DNA of 35,571 nucleotides from an uncultured Peptococcaceae bacterium (lineage in GTDB: Bacteria; Bacillota; Peptococcia; Peptococcales; Peptococcaceae), in NCBI GenBank assembly GCA_947254645.1, contig CAMYDW010000015.1, forward strand, positions 1 through 35,571, written 5' to 3'. The translations under genes and the position numbers were made by a program. A model generated the notes under the pieces. That model saw nothing but the letters and a program-made list of their open reading frames with translations. It was not told where the DNA came from and did not search any database. The stretch's first letter is position 1, and each line of letters begins with the position of its first letter. This document shows positions 16,534-24,188 of this stretch, one piece after another.

Positions 16534-17391
16534 ATGGATTTTGTTAGTAAAAGAAAAATCTGGTATGTCATCTCTGTCTTAGTCATTCTTGCTGGTCTAA
16601 TTTCATTATTTACCCAAGGATTGAATCTAGGTATCGATTTTACCGGTGGTAGCGTATTAGAAGTCGAAATAAAAAAAGATGTCGCTATTTCAGAGGTTCG
16701 TGCAAGTTTGTCAGATATGGGACACAAGGGTGTTCAAATTCAAAAATTGAAAGATGGCAACTTCCAAATTAAAACGAGCTTCATGGATCAAACCCAACAA
16801 GATAAATTTCTTGCAGAATTAAGCAAAAAAGTGGGAAAGGTCGAATTGGTACAAGGGAATGCAGTTGGGCCATCTGTCGGACAAGAAATTTTCCAAAAAG
16901 GCATGATTGCCCTTGCTGTCGCTATTCTTTTAATGATTGCCTACATTTCTTTCCGTTTTGAATGGCGTTTTGCACTTGCAGGAAATATTGCTTTATTCCA
17001 TGATATTCTTGTAACTCTTTCTATTTTTTCAATTTTGCAATTAGAAATCAATGCCAGCTTTATTGCAGCGATTCTAACCATTTTCGGGTATTCCATCAAC
17101 GATACCATCGTTGTCTTCGACCGTATTCGCGAAAACCTTGGAAAAGTAAAACGTGAAAATTTGGCAGACACCGTTAATCACAGTATCAATGCAACTTTAA
17201 GACGTTCTATTTATACCTCTGTGAGTACGTTAATTCCACTTATTGCAGTATTCTTGTTTGGTGGCGACACCACAAAGTTATTTGTACTAGCAATGATTAT
17301 CGGGATTTCTTCTGGTACTTATTCCTCTATTTTCGTTGCTTCTCCAATCTGGTATGATTTCTCTATGAGAAGTAAGAAAAAACGTTTTTAG
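16534..17391 (+). CDS. secF: Protein translocase subunit SecF
   Basis: The partner of SecD in the SecDF complex. It has an N-terminal helix, the motif LGIDFTGGSVLEV, and the C-terminal bundle with the conserved GYSINDTIVVFDRIREN. Six membrane helices are expected in 285 aa. The ribosome binding site GGGAGGGAA lies at the very end of secD, 1 nt separating the genes. No terminator follows; the FMN riboswitch begins 21 nt later, so read-through from secF into the riboswitch is possible. Confidence 0.95.
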   Translation: MDFVSKRKIWYVISVLVILAGLISLFTQGLNLGIDFTGGSVLEVEIKKDVAISEVRASLSDMGHKGVQIQKLKDGNFQIKTSFMDQTQQDKFLAELSKKVGKVELVQGNAVGPSVGQEIFQKGMIALAVAILLMIAYISFRFEWRFALAGNIALFHDILVTLSIFSILQLEINASFIAAILTIFGYSINDTIVVFDRIRENLGKVKRENLADTVNHSINATLRRSIYTSVSTLIPLIAVFLFGGDTTKLFVLAMIIGISSGTYSSIFVASPIWYDFSMRSKKKRF

Positions 17392-17412
17392 TTTTTAATA
17401 ATTTCATAACAC

Positions 17413-17523
17413 GCTCTTCGGGGTTGGGTGAGATTCCTTACCGGCGGTAAAGTCCGCGAATGCAATGCATATGATCTGGTGAAATTCCAGAACCGACAGT
17501 GACAGTCTGGATGAGAGAAGAGC
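17413..17523 (+). promoter_or_regulatory. FMN riboswitch (RFN element) aptamer
   Basis: The closing helix P1 is GCTCTT (17413-17418) with AAGAGC (17518-17523). Inside are the conserved blocks CGGGGTTGGGTGAGATTCC, TACCGGCGGTAAAGTCCGCGA, GGTGAAATTCCAGAACCGACAGT and AGTCTGGATGAGAG, in the canonical RFN order. It senses flavin mononucleotide and should reduce expression of the riboflavin transporter downstream when FMN is abundant. Confidence 0.97.
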
Positions 17524-17555
17524 AGATCTGAATTTATACTATTTTAGGTATATGT

Positions 17556-17597
17556 GAAGCCTGCCATTCTCTGTAGAAAATGGTAGGCTTCTTTTTT
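17556..17597 (+). terminator. FMN riboswitch expression platform terminator
   Basis: GAAGCCTGCCATT (17556-17568) pairs with AATGGTAGGCTTC (17579-17591) over 13 bp with one G-T wobble, followed by T6. It lies between the aptamer and the ribU start, so control is likely by transcription termination. Confidence 0.88.
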
Positions 17598-17615
17598 GAT
17601 GAAAGGAATGTAATA

Positions 17616-18203
17616 ATGACTAATAAATATATTGTAAGAATTGCTTTGTTATCTGCATTGGCAGCAATTTTAATGCTTTTTGAATTTCCAATTCCATTTG
17701 TAGCACCAGATTTTTACAAGTTAGATTTTAGCGAGGTACCAATTATTATTGGTGGATTCATGATGGGACCGATTGCTGGGTGTATTATTGAACTGGTAAA
17801 GGTACTGCTAAAGTTTATTATCAACGGGACTGTTACTGCAGGCGTAGGTGAGGCGGCAAACTTTATTGTTGGCTGTGCATTTGTTGTGCCTGCGGCTTTG
17901 ATATATAAAAAAAATAAAACCAATCGTTCAATGTTTATTGGACTCATTGTAGGGATTCTGGTCATGGTAGCAATTGCAGCAGTTTTGAATTATGCTGTGC
18001 TTTTGCCAGTCTATGCCAAGGCTTTTGGGGTACCTATTGAAGCCTTTGTACAAATTGGTGGGGCAATCAATCCAATGATTGTCGATTTGCGTGCCTTTAT
18101 ATTATTGGCTGTTGTGCCGTTTAATATTGTGAAAGGAATTTTAGTAAGCATTATTAGTGCCCTTTTGTATAACAGAATTGGTAAAACCTTGAATCGCTAT
18201 TGA
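17616..18203 (+). CDS. ribU: ECF transporter riboflavin-binding S component
   Basis: A membrane substrate-binding subunit that captures riboflavin and works with a shared energy-coupling module (not in this window). The protein of 195 aa has about six hydrophobic helices and the family segments FPIPFVAPDFYKLDFSEVP and GFMMGPIAG near the N-terminus. The FMN riboswitch directly upstream fixes the substrate with confidence. The ATG at 17616 follows GAAAGGA (17601-17607); an earlier in-frame start would lie inside the terminator hairpin. The stop codon lies within the -35 box of the valS promoter. Confidence 0.93.
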   Translation: MTNKYIVRIALLSALAAILMLFEFPIPFVAPDFYKLDFSEVPIIIGGFMMGPIAGCIIELVKVLLKFIINGTVTAGVGEAANFIVGCAFVVPAALIYKKNKTNRSMFIGLIVGILVMVAIAAVLNYAVLLPVYAKAFGVPIEAFVQIGGAINPMIVDLRAFILLAVVPFNIVKGILVSIISALLYNRIGKTLNRY

Positions 18204-18229
18204 CGGTCAGCTTGCTACTTTGGTATGAT
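18200..18229 (+). promoter_or_regulatory. Promoter of the valS T-box leader
   Basis: -35 TTGACG (18200-18205), an 18-nt spacer ending in the extended motif TGG, and -10 TATGAT (18224-18229). The -35 box overlaps the ribU stop codon. Confidence 0.72.
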
Positions 18230-18235
18230 ATACAA

Positions 18236-18440
18236 ATAAAACCGTAGAAAAAGAGGAGTAAAATCTGAATGCGTCACAGAGAGCGATGTCGAGGCTGGAA
18301 GCATCGCCGTTTGAAGGATTTGAAGGTTGCTTTTGAGGTGGTTCGCCCGGGTTATTTCCGTTATAAAATAGTAGAGGGCTTCGGCCGAAAAAAGGTGGTA
18401 CCGCGATTAATGTCGCCCTTTTATAGGGGCGACTTTTTTT
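18236..18440 (+). promoter_or_regulatory. T-box leader sensing tRNA-Val
   Basis: The conserved T-box core GGTGGTACCGCG is at 18394-18405, preceded by AAA. Its bulge TGGT (18396-18399) is complementary to an ACCA tRNA 3' end, as expected for tRNA-Val with discriminator A. Stem I elements are AGAGAG (18278-18283), then CGATG/CATCG (18284-18288/18302-18306) enclosing GGCTGGAAG. A GTT valine triplet at 18326-18328 is a candidate specifier, but I could not prove the fold. Uncharged tRNA should stabilise the antiterminator and turn valS on. An open reading frame crossing this leader is not a gene. Confidence 0.93.
18412..18440 (+). terminator. T-box terminator hairpin
   Basis: GTCGCCC (18412-18418) pairs with GGGCGAC (18427-18433) and is followed by T7. 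It competes with the antiterminator formed around the T-box core. Confidence 0.92.
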
Positions 18441-18458
18441 ATTTTATGGAGGAATTAT

Positions 18459-21119
18459 ATGGCTATTATTAATTTAGAAAAGAATTATGATTCATCTCAA
18501 GTGGAATCTCGTTGGTATGAATTTTGGGAAAGCAATAATTTATTTGCACCATCTTCAGACCCAGATAAGAAAGCTTTTTCTATTGCAATGCCACCCCCAA
18601 ATGTTACTGGTAAGTTGCACATGGGGCATGCAATGGATAATACGATGCAAGATATTTTAGTGCGTTATAAAAGATTGCAAGGATTTAGTACTTTATGGGT
18701 TCCAGGCACAGACCATGCAGGTATTGCAACCCAAGCAAAAGTAGAAAATATGTTGCGTGATCAAGGTATTATGCGTGAAGAAATTGGTCGTGAGGCCTTT
18801 CTAAAACATTGCTGGGATTGGAAAAATCAATATGGTAATACGATCACTGAGCAAATACGTAAATTAGGCGCTTCTTGCGACTGGTCAAGAGAGCGCTTTA
18901 CAATGGATGAAGGGTGTAGCAAAGCTGTTCGAGAAGCATTTGTAAACCTTTATGAAAAAGATTTAATCTATCAAGGAAACTATATTGTTAACTGGTGCCC
19001 TCATTGTCAAACCACTATTTCAGATATCGAAGTAGAGCATGAAGATAACCAAGGGGCATTATATTATCTGAATTATCCACTAGAAGATGGGAATGGATTT
19101 TTAACAATTGCAACCACACGACCTGAAACGATGTTTGGGGATACAGCTGTAGCGGTGCATCCAGAAGATGAACGTTATAAGGATTTTATTGGTAAAAATG
19201 TCATTTTACCACTTATCAACAAGCCAATTCCTGTTATTGCGGATGAATATGTAGAACGTGATTTTGGGACAGGGGTTGTAAAAATTACACCTTCTCATGA
19301 CGTGAATGACTTTGAAATGGGTCAACGTCATCAGTTGCCACATGTGGTAGTGATGGATAAGCAAGGAATCATGAATGAAAATGCAGGCCCATATCAAGGG
19401 CTTGATCGCTTTGAATGCCGTAAAAAAGTAATTGATGATTTACAAGGGACACCATTTTTCAATAAGACCGAAGAGTATAATAATGCAGTAGGGCATTGTT
19501 ATCGTTGTGGAACAGTTATCGAACCAATGGTGAGTAAGCAATGGTTCGTTCGTATGGAGCCATTGGCAAAACCAGCATTAGAGGCTGTTTTAAAACAAGA
19601 TATTCGATTTGTACCAGAACGCTTCGAAAAAATTTATGTTGGTTGGTTGGAAAATATTAGAGACTGGTGTATCTCACGCCAATTGTGGTGGGGACATCGT
19701 ATTCCAGTTTGGTATTGTGATGACTGTGGTGAAGTTATTTGCACAAGAGAAAATCCTCATGTATGTCCAAAGTGTGGCTCTGAGCATCTACATCAAGATG
19801 AAGATGTACTGGATACATGGTTTAGTTCTGGGTTATGGCCATTTGAAATTTTAGGATGGCCTGATACAGATGCGGAGGATTTAAAGAAGTTTTATCCAAC
19901 CAGCGTCTTAGTCACAGGGAGAGATATTATCTTCTTCTGGGTTGCTCGTATGATTTTTGATGCCCTTGAATTTACAAAGCAACGTCCATTTAGTGATGTA
20001 TTAATTCATGGTCTAGTGCTTGATGCCCAAGGTCGAAAAATGAGTAAGTCATTAGGGAATGGCATTGATCCATTAGAAGAAATTGAAAGATATGGCGCTG
20101 ATGCGTTGCGTTTAACATTGGTCACAGGTATTACACCAGGGAATGATGTGCGCTATCGTGAAGAAAAAATTGAGGCATCACGCAACTTTACAAATAAATT
20201 GTGGAATGCAACACGTTTTGTATTAATGAATTTAGAGGATTTCACCCAAGAAGTACCTAGCAGTGCACCAGAAAGCACCGATATGGTTGACCGCTGGATT
20301 ATTTCTAGATATTATGAAACAGCTAAAAAGATGACCAGCGAATTAGATCATTATGATTTTGGCGAAGCTGCTAAAACCATAAAAGATTTCATTTGGAATG
20401 AATTCTGCGATTGGTATATCGAATTAATTAAACCGCGTTTGTATGGCAAGGCAGGGGAAGAAAGCCGTCAACAAGCACAAATGATTGCTGCCTGGGTTTT
20501 AAGAGAAACAGTGGTATTATTGCATCCAATTATGCCATTTATTACCGAAGAAATTTGGCAGCATTTACCACATGCAGGTCAATCTATCATTAATGCAGCA
20601 TGGCCTCAAGAAAAAGATGCTATTCATTATGAAGAAGATTATAACAATGTCCTCTTCTTTATTGATATGATTAAAGATATTCGTGCATTGCGTCATGATA
20701 TGGGCATTTCTGTAGGGAAAAAATCAACTCTACAGTTCATCTGTGCAGAAAAATCTCATCAAGCCGTGATCGAAAATTATGAATTACAGATTAAAACGCT
20801 GGCTTTTGCAGAAAATATCAACATATTAGAAGATAGAAATGCATCTGAAAAACAATCAGTGAGTACAGTGGTTCATGGTACAGAAGTGATTCTACCATTG
20901 AAAGATGTTTTAGATATTTCTCAAGAACTTGCACGTTTGGATAAGGAAATTGCTCGTTTAAATAGTGAAGTAACACGTGCTGAAAAGAAATTGTCCAACC
21001 AAGGCTTTGTTGCAAAAGCACCAGCAGAGGTTGTACAAGCAGAAAGAGAAAAAATTGACGCTTATAAGCTTGACTTGACCATGGTTGAAGAACGTCGTCA
21101 GCTTTTAAGTAACCTTTAA
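18459..21119 (+). CDS. valS: Valyl-tRNA synthetase
   Basis: A class I aminoacyl-tRNA synthetase charging tRNA-Val, with a CP1 editing domain. The HIGH motif is HMGH at 54-57 (PPPNVTGKLHMGHA) and the KMSKS motif is exact at 527-531. Zinc-ribbon cysteines appear in CPHC, CYRC, CDDC and CPKC. The C-terminus has the tRNA-binding coiled coil (LARLDKEIARLNSEVTRAEKKL) typical of ValRS. Length is 886 aa. GGAGG (18448-18452) precedes ATG. It is regulated by the T-box immediately upstream. tatA follows after 36 nt with no terminator. Confidence 0.98.
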   Translation: MAIINLEKNYDSSQVESRWYEFWESNNLFAPSSDPDKKAFSIAMPPPNVTGKLHMGHAMDNTMQDILVRYKRLQGFSTLWVPGTDHAGIATQAKVENMLRDQGIMREEIGREAFLKHCWDWKNQYGNTITEQIRKLGASCDWSRERFTMDEGCSKAVREAFVNLYEKDLIYQGNYIVNWCPHCQTTISDIEVEHEDNQGALYYLNYPLEDGNGFLTIATTRPETMFGDTAVAVHPEDERYKDFIGKNVILPLINKPIPVIADEYVERDFGTGVVKITPSHDVNDFEMGQRHQLPHVVVMDKQGIMNENAGPYQGLDRFECRKKVIDDLQGTPFFNKTEEYNNAVGHCYRCGTVIEPMVSKQWFVRMEPLAKPALEAVLKQDIRFVPERFEKIYVGWLENIRDWCISRQLWWGHRIPVWYCDDCGEVICTRENPHVCPKCGSEHLHQDEDVLDTWFSSGLWPFEILGWPDTDAEDLKKFYPTSVLVTGRDIIFFWVARMIFDALEFTKQRPFSDVLIHGLVLDAQGRKMSKSLGNGIDPLEEIERYGADALRLTLVTGITPGNDVRYREEKIEASRNFTNKLWNATRFVLMNLEDFTQEVPSSAPESTDMVDRWIISRYYETAKKMTSELDHYDFGEAAKTIKDFIWNEFCDWYIELIKPRLYGKAGEESRQQAQMIAAWVLRETVVLLHPIMPFITEEIWQHLPHAGQSIINAAWPQEKDAIHYEEDYNNVLFFIDMIKDIRALRHDMGISVGKKSTLQFICAEKSHQAVIENYELQIKTLAFAENINILEDRNASEKQSVSTVVHGTEVILPLKDVLDISQELARLDKEIARLNSEVTRAEKKLSNQGFVAKAPAEVVQAEREKIDAYKLDLTMVEERRQLLSNL

Positions 21120-21155
21120 ATGCTTATAATAAAATGACAAGTGAGGTGAAGTAGA

Positions 21156-21356
21156 ATGTTTGGTCTTAGTCCAGGAGAATTGATTGTTATTTTGTTGGTT
21201 GTTGTTTTATTATTTGGATCCACAAAATTGAGTGGTCTTGGCAAATCAATGGGTAAATCTGTTCGTGAGTTCAAAGAAGAAGTTCGTAAAGATGATAATG
21301 TAAAAAATGAAAAAACGGTAACTGACGAAAAAGAAAATGTTAGTGACAAAGAATAA
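21156..21356 (+). CDS. tatA: Twin-arginine translocase subunit TatA
   Basis: A small pore-forming component of the Tat pathway, which exports folded proteins. The 66-residue protein has an N-terminal hydrophobic helix (about 6-20), the hinge FGSTKLSGLGKSMG and an amphipathic helix SVREFKEEVRK with a charged tail. The usual FGP hinge reads FGS here. AGGTGAAG precedes ATG. It sits 11 nt before a second, TatB-like gene and 5' of tatC. Confidence 0.9.
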   Translation: MFGLSPGELIVILLVVVLLFGSTKLSGLGKSMGKSVREFKEEVRKDDNVKNEKTVTDEKENVSDKE

Positions 21357-21367
21357 GGGTGGTTTTC

Positions 21368-21634
21368 ATGGGATTGAGTTTTGGAGAGATTATCTTTATT
21401 TTAATCATTGCATTTTTAGTTTTGGGACCAGATAAACTACCAGAAGTTGGCCGTGCTTTAGGCAAGACAGTGAATAGCTTTAAACAAGCTTTGTCAAATT
21501 CTGAACTTGATTTCAAGGATGAAGTTAAAGAAATAAAAAAACAGACTGGTCTGTCTGATTTATCCCAATCAATTCAAGAAGAAGAAAAGAAGTTTAAAGA
21601 AGAATTGGCGAATTTAAAAAAAGGCAGTAAGTAG
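21368..21634 (+). CDS. TatA/TatB family protein, TatB-like
   Basis: A second single-span Tat component of 88 aa. The N-terminal helix carries a Glu (FGEIIFILIIAFLVLG) followed by GPDKLPEVGRALGKT, the G-P-x-x-L-P hinge seen in TatB and many TatA proteins. A long charged helical tail follows, longer than in the neighbouring TatA. These traits favour a TatB-like role in substrate recognition with TatC, but TatA and TatB are hard to separate by eye. The ATG at 21368 is preferred over an upstream in-frame GTG because AAGGGTGG lies at proper distance. tatC follows after 21 nt. Confidence 0.85.
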   Translation: MGLSFGEIIFILIIAFLVLGPDKLPEVGRALGKTVNSFKQALSNSELDFKDEVKEIKKQTGLSDLSQSIQEEEKKFKEELANLKKGSK

Positions 21635-21655
21635 TTTTAAGAAGGAAGGGAGACT

Positions 21656-22387
21656 ATGTCTAAAGAAATTCCAATCAGTACACATTTGAAAGAATTAAGG
21701 CAAGTCTTCCTTATTTCTTTTATTGCGATTTTTGCAATGACGATGGTTTCTTATTTGCTTTTACGGGAGCCAGTGATGGACTTTATTATTTCACCTGCAA
21801 GTCAATACCATATTGACTTAAAATTCACTGGTGTTTCTGAAGCTTTCATGGCATACATGAAAATTTCTGTGCTGTCAGGAATCATATTTGCCAGTCCAAT
21901 TATTTTTTGGCAAGTTTTAAAATTTATTTTGCCAGGACTCTACAGCAATGAAAAAAAAGTTTTTATATTCATTTTGTTTTGGATGATTGTTTTGTTTTTG
22001 TGCGGCATTTCATTTGCCTATTTTGTGGTATTAAAGTATGCGTTGAAAGCGTTGTTGTTTGATTTCAGTGGTGCATTCGAGCCCTTTATAACAGTCAATA
22101 ACTACCTAGGATTTGTTAGTAAATTTATCATTCCTTTTGGCATCGTTTTTGAAATTCCTTTACTCATTTTCTTTTTAACGAAGCTTGAACTTGTTACCCC
22201 AGAATCTCTAAAAAAATATCGTCGATATATCATTGTCATTATTGTCATTATAGCAGGCGTTTTTAGTCCGCCAGATGTGGTGAGTCAGGTAATGTTGGCT
22301 TTGCCAATGTATGTATTGTATGAATTGAGTATTTTGGTTTCTAAGTGGGTATATTCAAAAATAAGACATGAAGAAACAGATGAGTAA
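21656..22387 (+). CDS. tatC: Twin-arginine translocase subunit TatC
   Basis: A six-helix membrane receptor for twin-arginine signal peptides. Visible features are the N-terminal STHLKELRQVF (family consensus HLxELRxR), the periplasmic segment with GVSEAFMAYMKIS (consensus PxExFxxxxK), and the FGIVFEIPLLIFFLT and FSPPDVVSQVMLALPMYVLYELSIL regions typical of the last helices. At 243 aa it is complete. AAGGAAGGGAG precedes ATG. It completes a tatA-tatB-like-tatC set. Confidence 0.95.
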   Translation: MSKEIPISTHLKELRQVFLISFIAIFAMTMVSYLLLREPVMDFIISPASQYHIDLKFTGVSEAFMAYMKISVLSGIIFASPIIFWQVLKFILPGLYSNEKKVFIFILFWMIVLFLCGISFAYFVVLKYALKALLFDFSGAFEPFITVNNYLGFVSKFIIPFGIVFEIPLLIFFLTKLELVTPESLKKYRRYIIVIIVIIAGVFSPPDVVSQVMLALPMYVLYELSILVSKWVYSKIRHEETDE

Positions 22388-22424
22388 AAGGAAAATCAAA
22401 TTTATTTAAGAAGTGGTGAGTTAA

Positions 22425-22640
22425 ATGAACAAGTATTTTCGCTTAGATCAAGTAGATGAGGGTCAAATATTTGAAATCGTTTCCATTGAAGATGCGCATA
22501 TTTCTGAAAAAACTGGTGCTTACACAGGTATGAGCGTGGTGGTTCTTAAAAAAGCCTTACAAAGCATTGTTCAATTTGGATATTCTCAAATCGAAGTAGA
22601 AAAAGAGTTGTTAAAAAAATTTCAAGTACAGCCTATATAA
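22425..22640 (+). CDS. FeoA-domain-like small protein
   Basis: A 71-residue soluble protein. The pattern LDQVDEGQIFEIVSIED, then YTGMSVVVLKKALQSIVQFGYSQIEVEKELLKKFQV, resembles the SH3-like FeoA fold (small beta barrel with a G-x-x-V-x-V-L-x-x turn and a final E-x-A/L-x-x-I segment). FeoA-like proteins accompany the ferrous iron transporter FeoB or metalloregulators, but no feoB is present here, so any iron link is inference. AAGTGGTGAG lies before ATG. It follows tatC by 37 nt and is closed by a terminator. Confidence 0.55.
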   Translation: MNKYFRLDQVDEGQIFEIVSIEDAHISEKTGAYTGMSVVVLKKALQSIVQFGYSQIEVEKELLKKFQVQPI

Positions 22641-22658
22641 AATGATAGAATATAAATC

Positions 22659-22691
22659 AAAAAGTGATTGCTTCTTGCAATCGCTTTTTTT
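22659..22691 (+). terminator. Terminator after the tat/FeoA-like unit
   Basis: AAAAAGTGATTGC (22659-22671) pairs with GCAATCGCTTTTT (22677-22689), 13 bp with one wobble and a 5-nt loop, followed by further T. Confidence 0.9.
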
Positions 22692-22739
22692 GTGTGCCTA
22701 GACTTCTGTTTATAGAATATATAAATAAAACAGTGGTAA

Positions 22740-22792
22740 TTGATTTTTTGGTCATTTAATTGCTATTCTAGGCAAGTCTTTATTGTTAGAAT
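22740..22792 (+). promoter_or_regulatory. Probable tandem promoters of the TrxR-like fusion gene
   Basis: Candidate P1: TTGATT (22740-22745), 18 nt ending in TGC, then TATTCT (22764-22769). Candidate P2: extended -10 TGT-TAGAAT (22784-22792) without a good -35. Both precede the ribosome binding site GGAGG at about 22828-22832. The 200-nt gap from the terminator to the gene holds nothing else I recognise. Confidence 0.45.
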
Positions 22793-22841
22793 AAATTCGA
22801 AGCTTATTGAAGTAATAATATGAACGTGGAGGCAATTATAA

Positions 22842-24038
22842 ATGAGCGAAATGAATTATGATTTAATTATCTTAGGTGGCGGTCCTGCTGGCTTGGCAGC
22901 TGGTATTTATGGAGGTCGTGCACGTCTTAACACTTTAATTATTGAAAAAGGGACTGTTGGCGGTCGTGCAGAAACCACTCGTGAAATCGTTAACTATCCT
23001 GGTATTATGGAAACAACTGGTCCAGATTTAACAGATGCGATGCGTGCACATGCTGAAAAATTTGGTGCAACTATTGTACGTGAAAACTTTAAAGAAATTG
23101 ATTTGACTGGTGAAGAAAAGGTTATCAAAACTCGTAAGAATACTTACACAGCACCAGCTGTTATCATTTCTACAGGCACTTCAGCACGTGTATTAGGTAT
23201 TCCTGGTGAAAAAGAATTTGTTGGTAATGGTGTTGGCTATTGCGCAACTTGCGATGCAGAATTTTATCAAGATCAAGAAGTTGTCGTTATTGGCAGTGGC
23301 GACCAAGCTATTGAAGAAAGTATGTTTATCACTAAATTTGCAAGTCATGTTACCATTATCGTTCTTCATGAAGAAGGCGTGTTAGACTGTAATAAGGTGG
23401 CAGCTGCAAAAGCAATGTCTCATCCTAAATTGAGCTTTGTTTGGAATTCTGTGCCAAACGCACTTGTTGGTGAAGATACTGTTACCGGTATTGAAGTGAA
23501 AAATATCAAAACTGAAGAACTTACCACTATTCCTTGTGATGGCGTATTCTTCTTTGTTGGTGCGGTGCCAGAAACCAAAGGCTTAACTGAACAAGGTTTG
23601 GCTACCGATGAAAAAGGATACTTAGTAGTAAATGAACGCATGGAAACCAATCTGGAAGGCGTTTATGCAGTAGGTGATGTTACCCATAAATATCTTCGTC
23701 AAGTGGTAACCTCTGCTGCTGATGGTGCAATTGCAGCTACTGCTGCTGAACGTTACATTGAAGAATTAAATGACTTCAAAACTCGTATTCTTGGATCAGA
23801 AAAACCTGTGTTGCTTGGCTTCTGGAGTCCTGAATATGCAAATAGCTTAGAAACCATTCAAGCGATTGATGCAAAAAATAGCAAATCAAATAGTCACATG
23901 TTTATGGAACTCGACTATACCAGAAAGAAAACCTTGGCAAATAAATATGGTATTGAATTAAGTGAAGCAACCCCGGCTGTTGTTATTGAAGTTATTAACG
24001 GCGAAAAAACCCGTGAAGTAACTGTAGACACTCTTTAA
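22842..24038 (+). CDS. Thioredoxin-reductase-like flavoprotein fused to a degenerate thioredoxin domain
   Basis: Residues 1-305 form a low-molecular-weight thioredoxin reductase fold: FAD motif GGGPAG (12-17), redox pair C134-A-T-C137, second Rossmann motif GSGDQA (151-156), and the C-terminal FAD motif VYAVGDV (274-280). The usual HRRxxxR NADPH 2'-phosphate motif is absent (VLHEEGVLDCNK instead). Residues about 310-398 look like a thioredoxin fold: VLLGFWSPEYANSLE aligns with the Trx FWAPWCGPC segment but both cysteines are replaced (Tyr332, Ser335), while a cis-proline-like ATPAVV (Pro378) is kept. It is a single-gene transcription unit. It may be a disulfide reductase or peroxide-response flavoenzyme; the electron donor is uncertain. 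Confidence 0.85.
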   Translation: MSEMNYDLIILGGGPAGLAAGIYGGRARLNTLIIEKGTVGGRAETTREIVNYPGIMETTGPDLTDAMRAHAEKFGATIVRENFKEIDLTGEEKVIKTRKNTYTAPAVIISTGTSARVLGIPGEKEFVGNGVGYCATCDAEFYQDQEVVVIGSGDQAIEESMFITKFASHVTIIVLHEEGVLDCNKVAAAKAMSHPKLSFVWNSVPNALVGEDTVTGIEVKNIKTEELTTIPCDGVFFFVGAVPETKGLTEQGLATDEKGYLVVNERMETNLEGVYAVGDVTHKYLRQVVTSAADGAIAATAAERYIEELNDFKTRILGSEKPVLLGFWSPEYANSLETIQAIDAKNSKSNSHMFMELDYTRKKTLANKYGIELSEATPAVVIEVINGEKTREVTVDTL

Positions 24039-24045
24039 TACAAAT

Positions 24046-24079
24046 AAAAGCATGTGTGTATATACACACATGCTTTTTT
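24046..24079 (+). terminator. Terminator after the TrxR-like gene
   Basis: A 28-bp-plus palindromic stretch: the AAAAGCATGTGTGTA arm (24046-24060) is the reverse complement of 24061-24075, followed by a T tract to 24079. It begins 7 nt past the stop codon. Confidence 0.9.
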
Positions 24080-24120
24080 ATACAAAAAGAAAAAATATAA
24101 AATTATTTAATGCTGAAAGA

Positions 24121-24149
24121 TTGAAGTTTAAGGGGTTTTAGTATAAAAT
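24121..24149 (+). promoter_or_regulatory. Probable promoter of the CBS-ACT-DUF711 unit
   Basis: TTGAAG (24121-24126), a 17-nt spacer, and TAAAAT (24144-24149), upstream of the AGGAGGT ribosome binding site (24174-24180) of the CBS gene. Confidence 0.5.
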
Positions 24150-24188
24150 AATAAATTATATTACATATAAAATAGGAGGTCGACAATA

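Noticed and set aside
18269..18472. A 67-codon open frame upstream of valS
   Set aside because: It runs through the T-box leader, including the conserved GGTGGTACCGCG core and the terminator; it has no ribosome binding site and is leader RNA.
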